Shown piece by piece: positions 1-9,253 of a stretch of DNA of 64,000 nucleotides. Below the pieces are notes generated by a model. That model was not told the origin of the DNA and made no database searches. It saw nothing but the letters and a program-made list of their open reading frames with translations. Numbering within the stretch: the stretch's first letter is position 1; each line of letters opens with the position of its first letter. Origin of the DNA: Acidovorax sp. Root219. Its GTDB lineage: Bacteria > Pseudomonadota > Gammaproteobacteria > Burkholderiales > Burkholderiaceae_C. The translations under genes were made by a program, and so were the position numbers. The stretch spans positions 420,424-484,423 of the forward strand of contig NZ_LMIJ01000001.1 of the NCBI RefSeq assembly GCF_001428665.1, read 5' to 3'.

Positions 1-606
1 GGCCAGCAGCAGATAGATGGCCGCCACGACGATGTAGATCTCGAAACTGCGGAAGGTCTGCGACTGCAGGTTGGCCGCCACCGAGGTCAGGTCGTCGGCC
101 GAGATCACCGAGACCACGGCCGAACTGAGCATCAGCAGGATGAACTGGCTGGTGAGCGCCGGGTAGATCGCCTTGAGCGCCGGCTTGAGCACGACGAAGC
201 GGAAGATCTCCCAGGGCTTGAGGTTCAGCGCCCGCCCGGCCTCGATCTGCCCCTTGGGGATGGATTCGATGCCTGCCCGCACGATCTCTGCCGCGTAGGC
301 CCCCAGGTTCACCACCATCGCGGTCAATGCCGCCGTATAGGGCGACCAGCGCAGGCCGATGGACGGCAGGGCAAAGAAAAAGAAGAACAGCTGCACGATG
401 AACGGCGTGTTGCGGATCAGCTCGATATAGGCATTCACCACGAATCGCACCCAGGCAGGCCCGGATGTCTTGCCCCAGGCACAGGCGATGGCCACCACCA
501 GCCCCAGCACCGTCGCGGTAAGCGACAGCTGCACGGTGATCCATGTGCCCTTGAGCAGCAGGGGCCAGGCGGCAAAAACGGATTCGAACTGGAATTGGTA
601 GTTCAC
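1..606 (-). CDS. Polar amino-acid ABC transporter permease (partial, 3' end outside window)
   Basis: Inner-membrane permease of the HisM/GltJ family that moves a polar amino acid delivered by a periplasmic binding protein. The visible 202 codons start at GTG 606 (protein begins MNYQFQFESVFAAW). They contain an early membrane segment, an IRNTPFIVQLFFFFFALP segment typical of glutamate/glutamine permeases, and the cytoplasmic EAA loop (GQIEAGRALNLKPWEIF) that docks on the ATPase. The end of the gene and any partner genes lie beyond base 1. The substrate cannot be fixed from this half; GltJ/GltK-like is the best guess. Confidence 0.85.
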   Translation of the reverse strand, partial: MNYQFQFESVFAAWPLLLKGTWITVQLSLTATVLGLVVAIACAWGKTSGPAWVRFVVNAYIELIRNTPFIVQLFFFFFALPSIGLRWSPYTAALTAMVVNLGAYAAEIVRAGIESIPKGQIEAGRALNLKPWEIFRFVVLKPALKAIYPALTSQFILLMLSSAVVSVISADDLTSVAANLQSQTFRSFEIYIVVAAIYLLLA

Positions 607-711
607 GGCAAACGCCTGTCAGGTGGCATGGAAGGAGTCTATGAAACCGGTTTCATTCGCGCATGAGGGATTTCCCGGAGCCGCCTTCTCCCTCCAGGAG
701 ATGGCTGGTGA

Positions 712-1842
712 ATGCCTGGGCCACAATGCCGCATGCGTTTTCAACCCGAACCCCCTTTCACCCACGGCCAACCCGAACGCACCGCCATCCTGCTGTGCAA
801 CCTGGGCACGCCCGACGAGGCCACGGCGCCGGCCGTGCGCCGCTACCTGGCGCAGTTCCTGGCGGACCACCGCGTGGTGGAGATCCCCAAGCTGGCATGG
901 CTGCCCATCCTGCACGGCATCATCCTGCGCACCCGCCCCGCCAAGTCGGCCGCCAAGTACGCCAGTGTGTGGACTCCCGAGGGCTCGCCCCTGGCGGTGT
1001 GGACAGCGAAGCAGGCCACGCTGCTGCGCGGCTGGCTGGGCGAGGCCGGCCACCAGGTGCTGGTGCGCCATGCCATGCGCTACGGCAACCCGTCCATCGC
1101 CAGCCAGCTCGATGCCCTCAAGGCCGAGGGCGCCACGCGCATCCTCATCCTGCCGCTGTACCCGCAGTACTCCGGCACCACCACGGCCAGCGTGTTCGAC
1201 GCGGTGTATGCCTGGGCCGCGCGCACACGCCATGTGCCCGAGCTGCGCTTCGTCAACCGCTACCACGACCATCCCGGCTACATCGACGCGCTGGCGCGCA
1301 GCATCGAGGCGCACTGGAAGGTGAATGGCCAGCCCGACAAGCTGGTGATGAGCTTTCACGGCGTGCCCGAGCGCACCCTTACGCTGGGCGACCCCTACCA
1401 CTGCGAGAGCCTGAAAACCGGCCGCATGCTGGCCGAGCGCCTGGGCCTGCGCCGCGAACGCTACGTGCTCACCTTCCAGTCGCGCTTTGGCAAGGCCAAG
1501 TGGCTGGAGCCCTACACCCAGCCCACCATCGAGGCCCTGGGCAAGACCGGTACGCGGCGCGTGGACGTGGTCTGCCCCGGCTTCACCAGCGACTGCCTGG
1601 AGACCCTGGAAGAGATCAACATGGAGGTGCGCGAGGCCTTTTTGCATGCAGGCGGGCAGGAGTTCCACTACATCCCTTGCCTTAACGACAGCAGCCACTG
1701 GATCACCGCCCTGAGCCGCGTGGCGCAGCAGCACCTGGCGGGCTGGCCCACGCAGGTGGAGGATGCCGCCACGCAGGCCGATGCGCGCGAGCGCGCACTG
1801 GCGGGCGGCGCGCCCAAAGGCCCCACCCCCGCAGGTCGCTGA
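712..1842 (+). CDS. hemH: Ferrochelatase
   Basis: Inserts Fe2+ into protoporphyrin IX, the last step of protoheme synthesis, at the cytoplasmic face of the inner membrane. The 376-residue product has the family start (TAILLCNLGTPD), the catalytic-His segment SFHGVPERT (His about residue 216) and the signature CPGFTSDCLETLEEI near the end. AGGAG at 696-700 favours ATG 712, but residue 8 (ATG 733, MRFQPEPP) gives an N-terminus closer to the usual one. A LonB-like gene follows 74 bases downstream on the same strand. Length is normal for the family. Confidence 0.96.
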   Translation: MPGPQCRMRFQPEPPFTHGQPERTAILLCNLGTPDEATAPAVRRYLAQFLADHRVVEIPKLAWLPILHGIILRTRPAKSAAKYASVWTPEGSPLAVWTAKQATLLRGWLGEAGHQVLVRHAMRYGNPSIASQLDALKAEGATRILILPLYPQYSGTTTASVFDAVYAWAARTRHVPELRFVNRYHDHPGYIDALARSIEAHWKVNGQPDKLVMSFHGVPERTLTLGDPYHCESLKTGRMLAERLGLRRERYVLTFQSRFGKAKWLEPYTQPTIEALGKTGTRRVDVVCPGFTSDCLETLEEINMEVREAFLHAGGQEFHYIPCLNDSSHWITALSRVAQQHLAGWPTQVEDAATQADARERALAGGAPKGPTPAGR

Positions 1843-1916
1843 CCGGTACGGGCCCCGCCCGCCCAATCTTTCCCACCTCCCCATTTCCCCCGCACCGCTC
1901 CCCTGAATTGTTTTCC

Positions 1917-4427
1917 ATGCCCGCATCCGCCCGCGCCCTTTCTGCACACCAACTGCGGCTGACCGTCGACCCCACCACGCTCGGCTTTGCCAGCACGGCC
2001 GAGCTCACGGGCTTGCCCCTGCCCTGGATCGGCCAGGAGCGCGCCGAGGCCGCCGCGCGCTTCGGCCTGGCCATGCAGCAGCCCGACTACCACCTCTTCG
2101 TGCTGGGCGACGTGGGCAGCGGCCGCGCATCGCTGCTGCACCAGGCCATGCTGGCCGAGGCCGCGCGGCGCCCCGTGCCGCCCGACCTGTGCTACCTGCA
2201 CGACTTCGATGCACCGGAGCGCCCGCGCGCACTGCGCCTGCCTGCGGGCCAGGGCCGCCTGCTGCGCCAGGCCCTGGCCGACATGGGCACGCGGCTGGAG
2301 GCCGAAGTGCCCCAGCACCTGGCAGGCCCCGCCTTCCTGGCCGATGCGGCGCGCATCGAGCAGCGCTGGCAGGTGCAGGAGCGCGAGGCGCTGGCCGCGC
2401 TCGACGCGTTTGCGCTCGCGCGCCAGTTGCGCCTGGTGCGCGACAACGGGCAGATGCTGGTCACCCCCCTGGGCCCGAGGGGCCAGCCCCTGTCCGACGC
2501 GGAGGCGCGCGTGCAGCCGCCCGAGCGCCGCGCCGCCATCGAACGCGACGAGGACGCGCTGCGCAGCGAGATCGAGCGCTTTGCCCAGGCCATGCGCCCG
2601 CTGGAGCGCGAACGCGACGCAGCCCTGGACGCCCTGCGCAGCACAGTGATCACGCCGCTGGTGCAGCAGGCGCTGCAGGCCGCGCGCGTCATCGCCGGCC
2701 AGCAGGCGCCGCACGCCGGGCGCCTTGCGCAGTGGCTGGACCAGGTAGAGCGCGCCTTGCTCGGCAGCATCGACCTGCTGGAGCCCTACTACGGCGACAA
2801 CGAGGCCGATGCCGAAGCCGACCGCCGCGACGACCTGGATGCGCTGCTGGCCCGCTGCCGCGTGAACCTGGCGGTGGACAACGGCGGGCGCACCGGCGCC
2901 CCCGTGATCGTCGAGGACAACCCGCAACTGCGCAGCCTGATGGGCAGCATCGACCACGGAGCCAATGCCGACGATGCCGACCCCGGGCAGGCCGACGTAT
3001 CGGCCATCCACGCCGGCAGCCTGCTGCGCGCGCATGGCGGCTTCATCCTGCTGCACCTGCACGATCTGGCCGCCGAAGAGGGCCTGTGGCCACGCGTGCG
3101 CCGCTTTTTGCGCAGCCGCCGGCTGCAGATCACTGGCGAGGCGAGTGCCGACGGCCCAGGCCCCGGCGGTGGCGCAGGCGCGCCGGCAGGCTTGCAGCCC
3201 GAGCCGGTGGATGTGGACGTGAAAATCGTCCTCATCGGCTCGGTGGACGAGTTCTACGCCCTGCAGGACAGCGACCCCGAAGCCGCACGGCGCTTTCGCG
3301 TGAAGGTCGACTTTGCCGACCGTTTCATCGCCACCCCGGCATCGCACCGCGCCACCGCCATCTTCGTGGCGCACTGCTGCGCGCAGCGCGGCCTGCCGCA
3401 CTTCGGCCCCGAGGCCGTGGCCTTGCTGATCGAGCAAAGCCACCGCGAGGCCGACGACCAGGGCCGCCAGAGCGCCCGCTTCGCCCAGGCCGAGGCGCTG
3501 GTGATCGAGAGCGCTGCCCAGTGCCGCATGCGCAGCCCTGCCGATGCCACGGCCCTGGTGCAGGCCGCCGACGTGCAGGCCGCCCTGGCCGCCCAGCGGC
3601 TGCGCCACAACCAGACCGAGGAAGAACTGCACCAGACCCTGGTCGAGGGCGAGTGCCTCATCACCCTGCACGGTGCGGCCGTGGGCCAGGTCAACGCCCT
3701 GTCGCAGATCGACCTGGGCGACTACCGTTTCGGCTTTCCCGTGCGCATCACAGCGCGCAGCTTCGCCGGGCAGGAGGGGCTGCTCAACATCGACCGCGAA
3801 GTGCACATGTCCGGCCCCATCCACGACAAGGGCGTGCTCATCCTGCACGGCTACCTCACGGCCCTGTTCAGCCATGTGGCGCCGCTAGCGCTCAATGCCT
3901 CCATCGTGTTCGAGCAGGAGTACAGCGGCGTGGAAGGCGACTCCGCCTCCTGCGCCGAGTTGTACGCGCTGCTGTCCAGCCTGTCGGGCCTGCCGCTGCG
4001 CCAGGGCATTGCGGTGACGGGTGCGCTCAATCAGCATGGCGAGGTGCTGCCCGTGGGCGGCATCAACGAAAAGATCGAAGGCTGGTTCCAGGCCTGCGCC
4101 GCGGCCGGGCTCGATGGCACGCAGGGCGTGCTCATCCCCGCGCGCAACCAGCGCCACCTGATGCTGTCGCGCCCCATCCTCGATGCGGTGGAGCGCGGCC
4201 TGTTCCACGTCTACACCGTGCAGCATGTGAGCGAGGGCATTGCCCTGCTGACGGGCGAGGCATCGGGCATGGCGCCAGGTGCCGTGCTGGCGGCCGATGC
4301 CGCCGATGATGTGACCCAGACCGTGCTCAGCCGCGCTGAGCAGACCCTGCGCGCCTACCGGCGTGCGTGCCAGAGTGCCGGGCATACGCGGGTGGGGCGC
4401 GCGGGGCGCAGACCACGGCGCGACTGA
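1917..4427 (+). CDS. LonB-like ATP-dependent protease (YcbZ/LonH type)
   Basis: An 836-residue AAA+/Lon-protease protein of the soluble YcbZ type, lacking the N-terminal substrate domain of classical Lon. The C-terminal peptidase domain carries the Ser-Lys dyad: Ser about residue 676 in EGDSAS and Lys about 719 in GGINEKIEGW. The N-terminal nucleotide-binding region has a degenerate Walker A (GDVGSGRAS, about 64-72), with Arg where Lys is expected. The middle is helical and charged. Start: ATG 1917 (MPASARAL); an in-frame TTG at 1908 is possible, and no clear ribosome site precedes either. Substrates of this family are poorly known. Confidence 0.88.
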   Translation: MPASARALSAHQLRLTVDPTTLGFASTAELTGLPLPWIGQERAEAAARFGLAMQQPDYHLFVLGDVGSGRASLLHQAMLAEAARRPVPPDLCYLHDFDAPERPRALRLPAGQGRLLRQALADMGTRLEAEVPQHLAGPAFLADAARIEQRWQVQEREALAALDAFALARQLRLVRDNGQMLVTPLGPRGQPLSDAEARVQPPERRAAIERDEDALRSEIERFAQAMRPLERERDAALDALRSTVITPLVQQALQAARVIAGQQAPHAGRLAQWLDQVERALLGSIDLLEPYYGDNEADAEADRRDDLDALLARCRVNLAVDNGGRTGAPVIVEDNPQLRSLMGSIDHGANADDADPGQADVSAIHAGSLLRAHGGFILLHLHDLAAEEGLWPRVRRFLRSRRLQITGEASADGPGPGGGAGAPAGLQPEPVDVDVKIVLIGSVDEFYALQDSDPEAARRFRVKVDFADRFIATPASHRATAIFVAHCCAQRGLPHFGPEAVALLIEQSHREADDQGRQSARFAQAEALVIESAAQCRMRSPADATALVQAADVQAALAAQRLRHNQTEEELHQTLVEGECLITLHGAAVGQVNALSQIDLGDYRFGFPVRITARSFAGQEGLLNIDREVHMSGPIHDKGVLILHGYLTALFSHVAPLALNASIVFEQEYSGVEGDSASCAELYALLSSLSGLPLRQGIAVTGALNQHGEVLPVGGINEKIEGWFQACAAAGLDGTQGVLIPARNQRHLMLSRPILDAVERGLFHVYTVQHVSEGIALLTGEASGMAPGAVLAADAADDVTQTVLSRAEQTLRAYRRACQSAGHTRVGRAGRRPRRD

Positions 4428-4634
4428 AGCCAGACCCTGCCAGGTACACCCGTGTCCACCGTGTGACAAGGGGCCAATCGGAGTCACCAACGTGACGCTC
4501 CAGCCGCCTCCTGCAGTGTTTTCCCCGACCCATTGTGGTGCATGCGCGCTCGATACTGGCTGCGCCGCCGGTCCATTGCGCGCACCCTGCGTGCAGCGAT
4601 GGAAGGGCGCAGCACTACAACAGGAGACACGCCG

Positions 4635-5789
4635 ATGCACCCCTTCTCCACGCCCCTCGCGCCTCCCCTCACGCGCCGCCGGGTGCTGTCGTCAGCAGCG
4701 GCCACCGCTGTCGCCCTGCCCGGCTGGGCACTGGCACAGCAGACCGAGCCCTGGCGCATAGGCCAGACGGCCGCGCTCACGGGGCCGCTGGCCTTCCCGT
4801 TCGTGGAGATGAACAAGGGCATCGCAGCGGCCTTCCAGGAGGTCAACGAGCGCGGTGGCATCGACGGGCGGCGCCTGCAGTTCACCAGCGCCGACGATGG
4901 CGGCGACCCGGCCAAGGCCGGAGCCAACGCGAAGAAGCTGCTGGAGGAGGACAAGGTCTTCGCCCTGCTGTCCTGCGGCGGCACCACCAGCGTGATGGGC
5001 GCGCTGCCCGTGGCCATGGCGGCCAAGGTGCCGGTGATCGCGCCGGCCACAGGGTCGGACGCGCTGCGGCCGTTCAACCCCCTGGTGTTCCATGCGCGCG
5101 CAAGCTATTCGCAGGAGCTCCACAAGATCGTGCAGCAACTGGGCTCCACGGGCTTCACCAAGTGCGCAGTGGCCTACATCGACAACCCTTTTGGCAAGGC
5201 CACGCTGGCGGCCTTCGATGCGGCGGCCAAGGCGCACAACAACAAGGACTGGAAGGCCTTCCTGTTGTCCGAGACCGAGGAAGGCGTGGCACGCACGGTG
5301 GACGAGATCACCGCCTGGCAGCCCACGGCCCTGATCTCGCTGGCCGTGGGCGCAGTGGGCATACCGTTCTACAAGGCGCTGCGCCTGCGCGTGAAGGCGC
5401 CTGCGTTCTCGATCTCGTTCCTGGGTTCGCGGCCGCTGCTGGCGGCGCTGGGCGAGTCCGCGCGCGGCATCACCGTGGCGCAGGTGGCACCCAACCCCGA
5501 CAACGTGGCCAAGCCCATCGTCAAGGCCTACCGCGATGCGCTCAAGGCCAGCGCCGCCAGTGCCGAGCCGGGCTATTCGTCTCTGGAGGGCTACCTGAGC
5601 GCGCGCCTGATGATCGAGGCCCTGCGCCGCGCGGGCCGCACTGCATCGCGCGAGAAGCTCATCGAGGCGCTGCACACCATGCGCCCCTACGACATGGGCG
5701 GATTCGAGCTGCGCTATGGGCCCCAGGACCACAGCGGCACGGACTTCGTGGAGCTGTCTTACTTCAACGGCGAGCGGTTTCGCCGGTAA
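4635..5789 (+). CDS. Periplasmic LIV-type ABC substrate-binding protein (orphan)
   Basis: A 384-residue periplasmic binding protein of the branched-chain-amino-acid (type I, LivJ-like) family. It has a Tat-like signal peptide (RRRVLSSAAATA, then ALAQQ). The mature part starts WRIGQTAALTGPLAFPF, the usual first strand of the fold, and continues with family segments such as GGIDGRRLQ and the C-terminal YDMGGFELRYGPQDHSG. ATG 4635 is chosen because CAGGAGA at 4621-4627 is well spaced; the frame stays open to 4533 without one. No transporter genes adjoin it, so it probably serves a transporter encoded elsewhere. Betaproteobacteria carry many such orphans, and the ligand is unknown. Confidence 0.9.
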   Translation: MHPFSTPLAPPLTRRRVLSSAAATAVALPGWALAQQTEPWRIGQTAALTGPLAFPFVEMNKGIAAAFQEVNERGGIDGRRLQFTSADDGGDPAKAGANAKKLLEEDKVFALLSCGGTTSVMGALPVAMAAKVPVIAPATGSDALRPFNPLVFHARASYSQELHKIVQQLGSTGFTKCAVAYIDNPFGKATLAAFDAAAKAHNNKDWKAFLLSETEEGVARTVDEITAWQPTALISLAVGAVGIPFYKALRLRVKAPAFSISFLGSRPLLAALGESARGITVAQVAPNPDNVAKPIVKAYRDALKASAASAEPGYSSLEGYLSARLMIEALRRAGRTASREKLIEALHTMRPYDMGGFELRYGPQDHSGTDFVELSYFNGERFRR

Positions 5790-5805
5790 CCAGGGCAGTG
5801 ATGAA

Positions 5806-6465
5806 TCAGCCGGCGGATTGGCTGGCGGTGAACACAGCCAGCTGGTCCGCAAATGCGCGCTGGTAGGCCGGCCGCGCCTCACCGCGGGCGATGTAGGCCA
5901 ATAGACTGGGCTGTTCCTGCAGCAGTGGCGACGCATCGCCCAGACGGCGCAGCACGGTCACCATCAGCAGGTCGCCGGCACTGAATGCATTGCCGTCGAG
6001 CCAGTCGGCCTCGCCCAGCCTCTGCGCAAGCTCGGCCAGCCGGGTACGCACGCGGTCTTCGAGCATGGGCTGGCGCTGCGCATACCAGGGCTTGTCGTGC
6101 TCAAGGATCCGCGCGGCGCCCCACTCGACGATGGGCGGCTCCAGCGTATTGAGCGCCGCGAACATCCACATGATGGCGCGCGAGCGCGCGTGGGCTTCGG
6201 CCGGCAGCAGGCCCGCATGGGTCTCGGCGATGTGCAGCACGATGGCGCCGGTCTCGAACAGCGCCAGGCCGTCTTGCTCATAGGTGGGTATCTGCCCGAA
6301 CGGATGGAGCGCCCGGTGCGCGGGCGCCTTCATCGCTGCAAAGGACACGAGGCGCACACCGTAGGGTTGCCCCACTTCCTCCAGCGCCCAGCGCACGCGC
6401 ATGTCGCGCGCCAGACCCCGGCCGCGGTCGGGCGAACGTTCGAAGGCGGTGATGGTGGGTTGCAT
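5806..6465 (-). CDS. Glutathione S-transferase family protein
   Basis: A 219-residue cytosolic glutathione transferase. The N-terminal thioredoxin-like half has SPDRGRGLARDMRVRWALEE, with Ser-Pro at the glutathione-activating position, and the glutathione-binding segment FGQIPTYEQDGLALFETGAI (cis-Pro and Glu-Thr). The C-terminal helical half includes WLDGNAFSAGDLLMVTVLRRL, the usual N-capping box. ATG 6465 is preceded by AGGAG. It converges on the binding-protein gene at 4635 with only 16 bases between stops. The physiological substrate cannot be told from sequence. Confidence 0.9.
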   Translation of the reverse strand: MQPTITAFERSPDRGRGLARDMRVRWALEEVGQPYGVRLVSFAAMKAPAHRALHPFGQIPTYEQDGLALFETGAIVLHIAETHAGLLPAEAHARSRAIMWMFAALNTLEPPIVEWGAARILEHDKPWYAQRQPMLEDRVRTRLAELAQRLGEADWLDGNAFSAGDLLMVTVLRRLGDASPLLQEQPSLLAYIARGEARPAYQRAFADQLAVFTASQSAG

Positions 6466-6629
6466 CGGAGCGCTCCTGCAGAGGGACCAGGACCATTGTT
6501 CCACCCACGCGCTGGCCCAGCCGTGTTGTCCACGTAGGACATCCGCTCGTGTTGCGCCGGGAACCGCTGGATTGGGTGTTGGCGTGGGTAGGATGGGGCA
6601 TCGTTCAATCAGTTACACCCCATCACACC

Positions 6630-6875
6630 ATGCCTGCGATCGGTCTCCCCTGGCCACCCAATCTCCAAATCGACGGATCGACCTATCTGGTCCGACCGCT
6701 GGCGCTGGCTGCGCCCTCGAATGTGCCGGAGCGGGTTTTCATCTTCGAGGAGGACGGCTCACCCGTGCTCACCGTGCGCCGTGCCTGGGCGAGCTACCCC
6801 GAAGCACTCTACACCGCAGAGCAGAAGCTCCGGGAGCATTTGGCGCCAACGCCGATCAATGTGTTTGGCGGCTGA
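6630..6875 (+). CDS. Hypothetical protein (81 aa)
   Basis: Small frame starting MPAIGLPWPPNLQIDGSTYLV. It shows protein-like composition and alternating hydrophobic/charged segments (RVFIFEEDGSPVLTVRRAW), with no signal peptide or membrane segment. I do not recognise the family. No strong ribosome site precedes the ATG, and an upstream in-frame start at 6549 cannot be excluded. It is divergent from the glutathione transferase gene. Moderate confidence that it is expressed. Confidence 0.45.
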   Translation: MPAIGLPWPPNLQIDGSTYLVRPLALAAPSNVPERVFIFEEDGSPVLTVRRAWASYPEALYTAEQKLREHLAPTPINVFGG

Positions 6876-6962
6876 GGAGCGCGCCGTTCGCGAAGGCAGC
6901 AGGGAGAACTTGATCCACGGACCCCACGGCAGTGCAGCCTTTTAGGCGCTGCAATGCCAAGC

Positions 6963-7232
6963 TTATTCCTCTACCGACTCGCGCATGATCCCACGGGCCA
7001 CACAGCACTGGTGCAGTTCGCTGGTGGCCAGCATGCCCTGCTGCAGCGGGTAGGTGACGCGGGCCACTAGCCACTCGTCATCCGGCTCAGACAGTATTTC
7101 CCCCGACCGTCCGGCGCCCAGCGCCGTCCAGAACTGCAGTACCCCGATGGCATCCGTGTTGGCATGGGCGAATCTTCCGTGGGCCACCTTGCGAGCGCGG
7201 GTGAATTTGAAGGTTTCGGATTGGGTACGCAT
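6963..7232 (-). CDS. Hypothetical protein (89 aa)
   Basis: Frame beginning MRTQSETFKFTRARKVAHGRF and ending RGIMRESVEE. No recognised domain, signal or membrane segment. The frame is open upstream to 7406, but the N-terminal extension looks non-coding. No clear ribosome site. It lies downstream of, and on the same strand as, the SDR gene at 7342-8052, with GC lower than its neighbours. It could be a fast-evolving small gene or a chance frame. Confidence 0.35.
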   Translation of the reverse strand: MRTQSETFKFTRARKVAHGRFAHANTDAIGVLQFWTALGAGRSGEILSEPDDEWLVARVTYPLQQGMLATSELHQCCVARGIMRESVEE

Positions 7233-7341
7233 CGGCTTTGCAGAACAGAGAAACAGCGAGGACAAAAAGCTTTCGCATGGTGTACTGCCTGTACCGAACT
7301 CTGTGTAGGCGAACACCGCAAATATCCCTTGCGGGGTGGCC

Positions 7342-8052
7342 TTACCAGGGCAATGGCTGCCCGCTGTATGCGTAGAAACCACCCGTGCATTCGGGCGTGA
7401 GCCCATCGATCACACGCAGCATGTCGGCCGCCGCGTCCGCCGCCGGCCGGCCGATCTCGGCGCCGCGAAACGGGGCCGACAGGTCCGAGTCCACGGTGCC
7501 CGGGTGCAGTGCCACCAGCACGGCCTGTGGGTTGCCGCGCTGCACTTCGATGGCCGCGGTCTTGAGGAACATGTTCAGCGCCGCTTTCGAGGCCCGGTAG
7601 CTGTACCAGCCGCCCAGGCGGTTGTCGCCAATGCTGCCCACCTTGGCCGACAACACCGCCAGCACGCTGCGGTCCTTGGCCAGCAGCGGCGCAAAGTGCG
7701 CCATGACCAGCGCCGGGCCCATGGCGTTGGTGCGCAGGCAGGCCTGCATCTGCGCATAGTTGAGCTGACCCAGGCGCTTTTCGGGCATGCCTTCGGGGCC
7801 GTGCAGCATGCCGGTGGCGACGATGACGAGGTGAAACGGGCCCCGCGGCGCCAGCGCTGCCGCCGCCTCGGACACAGTGGCTTCGTGCTCGAAATCGATG
7901 GGTGGCACCGTGCTTCTTCCCAGCCCGACCACCAGCGCACAGCGCGGGTCGGCCTGCAGGTGCTGCACGAAGGCACTGCCGATACCGCCCGAGGCACCCA
8001 GGACAAGGGCGCGAAAGCCTTGCGGGAACGAACGCAGGTGGTCTGTCAGCAT
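7342..8052 (-). CDS. SDR family oxidoreductase (C-factor/CsgA-like)
   Basis: NAD(P)-dependent short-chain dehydrogenase of about 236 residues. The cofactor site is LGASGGIG near the start; the catalytic pair is in YSYRASKAALN (YxxxK), with an upstream Ser at VLSAKVGSIGD; the downstream HPGTVDSDLSAPF is typical of the CsgA/C-factor subgroup. ATG 8052 is taken; a TTG at 8094 would add 14 residues. It is the last clear gene of the minus-strand run that includes the PHB depolymerase, 51 bases after the alpha/beta hydrolase. Sequence does not say whether it acts on a hydroxybutyrate product. Confidence 0.85.
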   Translation of the reverse strand: MLTDHLRSFPQGFRALVLGASGGIGSAFVQHLQADPRCALVVGLGRSTVPPIDFEHEATVSEAAAALAPRGPFHLVIVATGMLHGPEGMPEKRLGQLNYAQMQACLRTNAMGPALVMAHFAPLLAKDRSVLAVLSAKVGSIGDNRLGGWYSYRASKAALNMFLKTAAIEVQRGNPQAVLVALHPGTVDSDLSAPFRGAEIGRPAADAAADMLRVIDGLTPECTGGFYAYSGQPLPW

Positions 8053-8103
8053 GTCAAAGGGAGGCCCATACCCCCAATCATGCACCAGGGCCAAGCCATC
8101 GTT

Positions 8104-9078
8104 CTAAGGCCATTGCAGCCGGGTGGGTGCCCGATACTGCGAGCGCGGCAGCGCGCTGGCCGCAGGCCCACCCGCCGTGCGCACCAGCGCAGCCTCTGCA
8201 GCCCCGGGCTCCTGCACACCATGCACGAAGAACCGTTCCACCAGCGCATAGTGCTCGGGCACGTTGAGGGCCGGGGCATGGCCGCAACCGGGCACCTCGA
8301 TCACGCGGGCCTGGCCACGGGCGCCCGGGCCGCGCGTGAGCATTTCGATGGTGGTCTCGCGCAGCACCAGGTCCGAGTCTTCGCCGCGCAGACACAGCAC
8401 GGGGATGTCCAGCGCGTCGTAGTGGTCCCAGATCAGGTAGTCGTTGGCGTGGTGCGTGAACTGCTGCACCATGGCCGGGTCGTAGTGTGGGGTCACCCGG
8501 CCGTCGGGCAGGCGGCGGGTGCTGGTCTCGGTCAGGCGGCGCCACTGCGCATCGCTGAGCCAGCCATAGGGCTGGTAGACCTGGCGGAAGAAGGCCTCGA
8601 GCTCTGCCACGGTATCGAACGCGGGCGGCTGGCCCGCATAGGCCTTGATGCGCCCGAGCGCATCGTCGGCCAGGCGCGGCGCGTTGTCGTTGAGCAGCAG
8701 GCTGCGGATGCGGCCCTTGAGCCCCGGCTCGAACAGGCCCGACGCGCACACCGTGCCGATGGCGCCGCCCATGGAGGTGCCCACCCAGTGCGCCTGTTCT
8801 ATGCCCAGCGCATCGAACAGCCCAGCGGCGATGCGCGCATAAAAGCGCAGCTGGTATTCCTCTGCTGGCTCGCGCGCCCACTGGCTCAGGCCCCGGCCGA
8901 TGGTGTCGGGGCAGATCACGCGAAAGCGTGGCGCCAGATGGGCGGCCAGCTCGTCCATGTCGCGGCCGGTGCGGGCCAGGCCGTGCCAGGCCACCACCAC
9001 CGGAGCATCGGGCGCGCCCCATTCGGTGTAGTGGATTTCATAGCCGGCGCAGGTGGCATAGCGCGATAACGGAGTCAT
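8104..9078 (-). CDS. Alpha/beta-fold hydrolase
   Basis: Cytosolic serine hydrolase of about 324 residues with no signal peptide. It shows the oxyanion segment VVVAWHGLARTG, the nucleophile elbow GTSMGG, an acid in CLRGEDSDLV and the C-terminal His in VPGCGHAPAL. Start ATG 9078 (MTPLSRYATC); TTG 9087 is alternative. It lies downstream of a binding-protein gene, separated by a 175-base gap holding a palindromic element, and upstream of the SDR gene. In this neighbourhood an intracellular ester hydrolase acting on 3-hydroxybutyrate dimers or related esters is possible, but that is inference from position only. Confidence 0.88.
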   Translation of the reverse strand: MTPLSRYATCAGYEIHYTEWGAPDAPVVVAWHGLARTGRDMDELAAHLAPRFRVICPDTIGRGLSQWAREPAEEYQLRFYARIAAGLFDALGIEQAHWVGTSMGGAIGTVCASGLFEPGLKGRIRSLLLNDNAPRLADDALGRIKAYAGQPPAFDTVAELEAFFRQVYQPYGWLSDAQWRRLTETSTRRLPDGRVTPHYDPAMVQQFTHHANDYLIWDHYDALDIPVLCLRGEDSDLVLRETTIEMLTRGPGARGQARVIEVPGCGHAPALNVPEHYALVERFFVHGVQEPGAAEAALVRTAGGPAASALPRSQYRAPTRLQWP

Positions 9079-9143
9079 GGTGGACAACCTTGTGAGTCAG
9101 TGGATGGATTGTGGGTTGCCGGAGGGCGAGCTGCGGTGTTCAA

Positions 9144-9252
9144 GCGGCTCACAAAGCTCAGCGAAGCGGTCCTGGCCAGGCGTTGCATCGCAGACAGTAC
9201 TGAAAGTACGGCAAGACGCAACAACGACGCCAGGAGAGTTTTGTGAGTCGCG
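9144..9252. repeat. Imperfect palindromic intergenic element (REP/MITE-like)
   Basis: About 109 bases between the hydrolase start and the binding-protein stop. Outer arms GCGGCTCACAAAGCTC (from 9144) and the complement of the segment ending 9252 agree at 14 of 16 positions. Inner segments CCTGGC and GTTGC are also mirrored, and the centre holds CAGTACTGAAAGTAC. It could fold into a long stem. No second copy is obvious in this window. Confidence 0.6.
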
Positions 9253-9253
9253 C

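Noticed and set aside
1668..3875. Long minus-strand frame opposite the Lon-like gene
   Set aside because: Shadow of a real gene; composition His/Gln/Gly-rich with no motif.
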